Origin: CAIXSC01 sp046349915
GTDB lineage: Bacteria; Planctomycetota; Planctomycetia; Pirellulales; Pirellulaceae
NCBI GenBank assembly: GCA_046349915.1
Contig: JAXMBL010000009.1
Coordinates: 1-64,000, forward strand
Direction of reading: 5' to 3'
Length of the DNA: 64,000 bases
Shown: piece after piece, positions 60,328 through 64,000 of the stretch
How positions within the stretch are numbered: the first letter of the stretch is position 1
Layout: every line of letters starts with the position of its first letter
Notes under the pieces: model-generated
Database searches by the model: none
Told to the model about the DNA's origin: nothing
Seen by the model: only the letters and a program-made list of their open reading frames with translations
Position numbers and translations under genes: made by a program

Positions 60328-61875
60328 TTAGAACTCGACGCCGTACTTCACCGACATCTTCTTGCGGATTTCGCCGCTCTGTCGGCTTAGATCTTGCAGC
60401 AGGGGTCGAGTGTCCGCGACCGATTGATCGATCACGCCGCTGCGAGCCTTCGTCCGCAAGTTTTCGGTGGCCACCGCATTCGGGATCGCAACAGTACCCG
60501 AGTAGCCGTAAGGAACGTAGCCGGCGCCCAGGAGTCCTGCTCGGTAGGTGTAACCGTAAGTCTGACCATACGAGTAGGTATTGTACTGAGTCTCAACGGA
60601 GCGAGCGGCCTGACCGCCCGCCGCCAGACCGCGGCGGAGCGACGAACTCGCTTGACGCAACGTATCAGCAGTCTTGGTGCCGTAGTCGAGGAGTTCCGGA
60701 TCGACATTAACGACCGGCAACTGATCAATACGAGTGGCGTACTTGTCCATCCACAGGGCCAGATTGCCGTACGTCTTCAGCTCGCGAGAATCGATCTTCA
60801 GGTCGCGCAGCAGATCGTTGACCTTCGAGTAGTACGTCTTGGAGGTCTCACGAACCAGTGTTTCCGGCGACATCGGCACATTCGGCTTCGAAGTTTCCAC
60901 CATTTGCTTGTCGGAAACCGACAAGGGACGATGGAACAACGTGCTAATACGGAGAGCACCGCTGTAGTCGAGCGGTCCCTCGAGCGTGAGTTGACGGCCG
61001 CTAACCTTCGGCGTCCAGCTTTCCATCTCATCGATCGACGCACCATGCTTGGCAAGCGCACGGAGAAGAACGGCCTTGCCATATTTGGTCAGAGGGGCTG
61101 CATCCTGAGTGAAATCGACGCGGATCTTGCCGTACATGCGATCCTTCAACGTCACACCAAACATGGCGCCACGCAGGCTCGCGATCACCTTGGCGATTTC
61201 GTCCAACTGCTCTTCCGACTCGCCCTTGGCGATCTCCGATTCCCCAACCGCCTTGCGCACATCGTCGTAAGAGAGGATGTCCATGAGGTCGATCGCCATG
61301 ATCACGGGCGTGCCATCGTCCTTGGCGAAACTGTAGGCCTCGGCCAGATAAGGCGAGAGTTCCGGCTTGTGTGTATCGTCCGAGAAATCTCGAATCCACC
61401 GTCCGACCTTCTGACGATCCGCGGGCATCATGAGCCCCACCACCATGTCTGCGAACGACACGATGTAGGCGTCGGTTTGGGTGAGTACGACGGGGGTCGA
61501 GACCAACTTGTCGAGCTTACCGCCGGTGTATTGAGCAATACCGGGGGCATCGAGTTCGCGATCCATCTGGAACAGCGAAAGTTCCCACATCGGCATCATG
61601 AGTTGTAAATCGATATGGGACGCCATCAAGCCTGATTTCGCGCGAGGCGGGAGGAAGGCCAAACCCGCTTCGTACATTTTCTCGCGATTCTTCTCCCATC
61701 CCTGCTTTTGAGCGACGGGGCTGGAGAAAACCTTCTCGCCGTTGACCAGCACCAGCGCGTTGGCATCGCTGGGGACGCGTCCAATCATGTGTTCGAACTG
61801 GGCAAACGCAGGCGAAGTCCCCGCCGCCAAGAATACGAGTGCCCCGCAAAAAGCTGCGAGTTTGTGGAACGTCAT
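60328..61875 (-). CDS. Secreted hypothetical protein
   Basis: 515 residues with a clear signal peptide (MTFHKLAAFCGALVFLAAGTSPAFAQ). The mature protein has no recognised domain. Segments such as RVPSDANALVLVNGEKVFSS, GTPVIMAIDLMDILSYDDVR and LRGAMFGVTLKDRMYGKIRV suggest a mixed alpha/beta fold. The C-terminal quarter has a Tyr/Gly/Thr-rich stretch (NTYSYGQTYGYTYRAGLLGA) followed by a charged helix. Such proteins are frequent in planctomycete exoproteomes; the role is unknown. Convergent with tadA across the inverted-repeat element. Confidence 0.8.
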   Translation of the reverse strand: MTFHKLAAFCGALVFLAAGTSPAFAQFEHMIGRVPSDANALVLVNGEKVFSSPVAQKQGWEKNREKMYEAGLAFLPPRAKSGLMASHIDLQLMMPMWELSLFQMDRELDAPGIAQYTGGKLDKLVSTPVVLTQTDAYIVSFADMVVGLMMPADRQKVGRWIRDFSDDTHKPELSPYLAEAYSFAKDDGTPVIMAIDLMDILSYDDVRKAVGESEIAKGESEEQLDEIAKVIASLRGAMFGVTLKDRMYGKIRVDFTQDAAPLTKYGKAVLLRALAKHGASIDEMESWTPKVSGRQLTLEGPLDYSGALRISTLFHRPLSVSDKQMVETSKPNVPMSPETLVRETSKTYYSKVNDLLRDLKIDSRELKTYGNLALWMDKYATRIDQLPVVNVDPELLDYGTKTADTLRQASSSLRRGLAAGGQAARSVETQYNTYSYGQTYGYTYRAGLLGAGYVPYGYSGTVAIPNAVATENLRTKARSGVIDQSVADTRPLLQDLSRQSGEIRKKMSVKYGVEF

Positions 61876-62003
61876 CTCCGACCCCCGAACGAAAAAGAGA
61901 CTGCGAAACTAATTTACAGAATTATACTTGTGCGCCCCTAGGGGAAGCAATTGGCGGAAAGAGGCTACTTTGGCCGGCCAAACGTCTCCGACACTCGGCT
62001 GTT

Positions 62004-62022
62004 CCGCTCGCGAAGCGAGCGG
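62004..62022. repeat. Palindrome family C copy
   Basis: CCGCTCGC-GAA-GCGAGCGG followed by GCTAC, immediately before REPIN-like element 3. Confidence 0.8.
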
Positions 62023-62027
62023 GCTAC

Positions 62028-62154
62028 GTAGCCATCTCGCTTCGCGAGATGAACCGCAGCGTGGCCAAAAGACGCCGTTTCCACGCTCAATGCACCGCAG
62101 CCGACCAAACGGCTCCAACGCTCGGCTGTTCCGCTCGCGAAGCGAGCGGGCTAC
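62028..62154. repeat. REPIN-like element 3
   Basis: GTAGCC...GGCTAC, 127 bp, the same length as element 1. Contains ATCTCGCTTCGCGAGAT (62034-62050) and CCGCTCGC-GAA-GCGAGCGG (62131-62149). Its right end supplies the TAG stop (62151-62153) of the SDR gene. Confidence 0.82.
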
Positions 62155-62891
62155 ACCGTCAGATAACCTCCATCGACCGGGATCACCGCGCCCGTCACGA
62201 ACGAAGCATCCGGCGACGCCAAGAAGCGAGCCACCCCCGCCACTTCCAACGGCTCCCCCCATCTTCCCAGAGGGGTTCGCTCGATAATTGCTCGACTGCG
62301 AGATTCGTCTGAGTAAAGCGGCTGAGTTAACGCGGTACGAATCCACCCAGGTGCGATCGCATTCACTCGCACCCCTCGAGGCGCCCAGGCAATCGCCAAG
62401 GACTTGGTGAGCTGGGCTACACCTCCCTTGCTCGCGCTATACGCGGGCACGAAGCCACTCCCGAAAAAGCTGAGCATCGATGCGACATTGATCACACAGC
62501 CGCGGCGAGCTGCCAAGGGTTCCAGAAACACCGTCGAAACTCGCATGACGCTCGTCAGATTAACCTCAACGACTCGCGTGAAGTTCTCCAACTGAAACTC
62601 TCGCCCCTGACGCAGCAACATGCCGGCCGCGTTCACCAAGACATCCAACTGCGGCGTCATATCCCGCAAACGCTCAACCGCCGCTGAGTCGGACACATCG
62701 CACTCGATCACTTGCCAGCCCGAGTGTCGCTTCCGGCAATTGTCCACTTCTGGCGTGGTTAGGCCACAAACAGAAACCGCACACCCGATTTGCTCGAAGC
62801 CCAGTGCGATTGCTTCGCCAATCCCGCTTGTTCCTCCGGTCACCAGCACATGCCGAGGGCTCTTCGCATGTTCGCTATCCGTGTGGCTCAT
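62151..62891 (-). CDS. SDR-family NAD(P)-dependent oxidoreductase
   Basis: 246 residues from the ATG at 62891 (CGGAAG about 9 bases upstream); a TTG eight codons earlier is possible. Classical SDR motifs: VTGGTSGIGEAIALGF (cofactor site TGxxxGIG), NAAGMLL (NAAG), and the catalytic Ser-Tyr-Lys in VASMLSFFGSGFVPAYSASK, then the PG motif in APGWIRTAL. C-terminal GAVIPVDGGYLTV is typical. The substrate is unknown; a sugar or 3-ketoacyl substrate fits. The stop comes from a REPIN-like repeat. Confidence 0.9.
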   Translation of the reverse strand: MSHTDSEHAKSPRHVLVTGGTSGIGEAIALGFEQIGCAVSVCGLTTPEVDNCRKRHSGWQVIECDVSDSAAVERLRDMTPQLDVLVNAAGMLLRQGREFQLENFTRVVEVNLTSVMRVSTVFLEPLAARRGCVINVASMLSFFGSGFVPAYSASKGGVAQLTKSLAIAWAPRGVRVNAIAPGWIRTALTQPLYSDESRSRAIIERTPLGRWGEPLEVAGVARFLASPDASFVTGAVIPVDGGYLTV

Positions 62892-63001
62892 CCAGTGGGC
62901 TTCCGTTTCTGACAATTAATAAACGCGAGTTCCGCAACGAGTTACCGCTTGCCAACGTCGCCCCGGCACGTAATGCTCTCCGTTTCACGCGGCGCACTAG
63001 C

Positions 63002-63020
63002 CCGCTCGCTTCGCGAGCGG
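63002..63020. repeat. Palindrome family C copy, reverse orientation, unpaired
   Basis: CCGCTCGC-TTC-GCGAGCGG followed by AACAGCCGCG, in the divergent gap between the two SDR genes. The partner palindrome D is not seen nearby. Confidence 0.8.
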
Positions 63021-63167
63021 AACAGCCGCGGGCGAATGAGCGGCAGCTGCTTGACAATCACTCCACGCATGGGAGTCTAGCCGCCAACCGCTCCTCGACC
63101 AAGTTGTAAACGATGGCGTGGCGTTCGTCTCTCGTTACATGCTCTACCTGGAAAAACTCGATTCACC

Positions 63168-63947
63168 ATGGAACTTCAAAACAAAGTGGCCATCGTCACT
63201 GGGGGCGGGACGGGGGTAGGTCGAGCGACCGCATTGCGGCTGGCTCGAGCCGGTTGTCATATGGCGGTCAATTACTCGCGTTCTCGGGACGAAGCCGAAC
63301 GAACTCGCGAAGAACTTGCCTCGCTCGGCGTACGCTCGCTCGCCATCCAAGCCGATGTGGCTCGCGATGACGAGGCGCGAGCGCTCGTCGCCACGACGGT
63401 TTCTTCGCTGGGGCGACTGGATGTGTTGGTAAATTGCGCGGGGACCACCGAATTCGTTCCGTTCGCGGACCTCGATAAAGTCACCGACGATATTTGGCAA
63501 CGACTATTCCAGGTGAATGTCGTCGGGGCGTTTCATTGTGCTCGAGCGGCGATCGAGCCGATGAGAGCGGCTGGCCGGGGAACGATTGTCAACGTCTCCA
63601 GCGTCGCGGCTCAGCTTGGCCAAGGGAGTTCGATTCCCTACTGCTGCTCGAAAGCAGCGCTCGACAACCTGACCGTATCGCTCGCCCGCACCCTGGCGCC
63701 GACGATTCGAGTGAACGGCGTGGCGCCCGGTTTCATCACGGGCCGCTGGCTCGAAAATGGACTGGGCGACAACTACGACCGCGTGAAGGCGGCTTTCGAG
63801 AAGAGTTTGCCTTTGGGACGAGTGTGTGATCCCGAGGACGTCGCCGCGGCCATTCTGAGTTTGATTACCGGCAGCGAGTTGGTAACCGGCCAAACCTTGA
63901 CGGTCGATAGCGGCATGCTGATCGCAGGTTTTCAGGCAAAATTCTGA
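63168..63947 (+). CDS. SDR-family oxidoreductase (3-oxoacyl-ACP reductase-like)
   Basis: 259 residues. Cofactor motif VTGGGTGVGRATALRLA, VNCAGTTEF, catalytic region NVSSVAAQLGQGSSIPYCCSKAALDNL. The usual Y-x-x-x-K is present as YCCSK, with Ser from NVSS. Then RVNGVAPGFITG and GQTLTVDSGM. This is the FabG-like subgroup. It is divergent from the other SDR gene. The two proteins differ clearly in sequence and are not a recent duplication. Substrate unknown. Confidence 0.9.
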   Translation: MELQNKVAIVTGGGTGVGRATALRLARAGCHMAVNYSRSRDEAERTREELASLGVRSLAIQADVARDDEARALVATTVSSLGRLDVLVNCAGTTEFVPFADLDKVTDDIWQRLFQVNVVGAFHCARAAIEPMRAAGRGTIVNVSSVAAQLGQGSSIPYCCSKAALDNLTVSLARTLAPTIRVNGVAPGFITGRWLENGLGDNYDRVKAAFEKSLPLGRVCDPEDVAAAILSLITGSELVTGQTLTVDSGMLIAGFQAKF

Positions 63948-63958
63948 GCGTTGGAGAA

Positions 63959-64000
63959 GTAGCCATCTCGCTTTGCGAGATGATCAGCCGCTCCGCGCAA
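63959..64000. repeat. Left half of a further REPIN-like element, cut by the window end
   Basis: GTAGCC then ATCTCGC-TTT-GCGAGAT (63964-63980) and GATCAGCCGC, the same order as in elements 1-3. It starts 12 bases after the SDR stop. Confidence 0.75.

Overview
This window comes from a planctomycete, most likely a member of the Pirellulales. The evidence is the set of families almost confined to that phylum: two separate DUF1549/DUF1553 plus DUF1501 modules, 'planctomycete cytochrome c' CxxCH domains fused to WD40 or HEAT repeats, an extracellular PKD/cadherin/dockerin protein with an N-terminal LERRDLLA-type motif, ECF sigma factors beside large Ser/Thr kinases, a sulfatase, and a tetrahydromethanopterin C1 enzyme (ftr). 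Coding density is moderate, and many intergenic gaps carry short perfect palindromes.

Layout. 0.4-1.8 kb: an orphan gene with an EVE/PUA-like domain, flanked by palindromic repeats. 2.0-6.4 kb: a dockerin-bearing exoprotein. 6.7-7.1 kb: tRNA-Ile(CAU) split by a 247-nt group I intron. 7.3-10.6 kb: a GlnD-like uridylyltransferase and a Rid protein. 10.8-20.1 kb: a four-gene minus-strand run (DUF1501, PPC protein, DUF1549/1553, WD40-cytochrome c). 20.6-21.6 kb: a secreted esterase-like hydrolase. 22.0 kb: tRNA-Lys(CUU), whose terminator is followed by a tandem array of its own 3' half.

22.4-36.0 kb is an accessory region starting next to tRNA-Lys. It holds a NERD/DUF7008 chimera that looks like a fused relic of BREX type-2 genes, an unknown helical protein, a nitrilase-superfamily gene cut by an IS66 element (exact 8-bp target duplication, and the frame is restored on excision), an 1106-residue protein with a metalloprotease-like HExxH...E motif, a TPR scrap, a TerB-like protein, and a collapsed metal ABC transporter operon beside a 5'-truncated WD40 gene. 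The nitrilase/HExxH/TerB-like set is the best candidate here for an undescribed conflict or defence system. It is probably inactive in this strain because of the insertion.

36-64 kb returns to housekeeping and planctomycete-typical content: a sulfatase, an ECF sigma with its putative membrane regulator, two tandem paralogues, ftr, a large dehydrogenase-like HEAT/cytochrome protein, a second DUF1549-DUF1501 pair, a cyanophycin-synthetase-like protein with a ruined Mur-ligase P-loop, a PQQ-type beta-propeller, an ECF sigma overlapping a kinase with an N-terminal zinc anti-sigma motif, tadA, a 310-bp multi-branched inverted-repeat element, a secreted hypothetical protein and two divergent SDR oxidoreductases. 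REPIN-like palindrome pairs recur at gene ends and in two cases supply the stop codon.

All assignments come from reading motifs by eye; no database search was possible.
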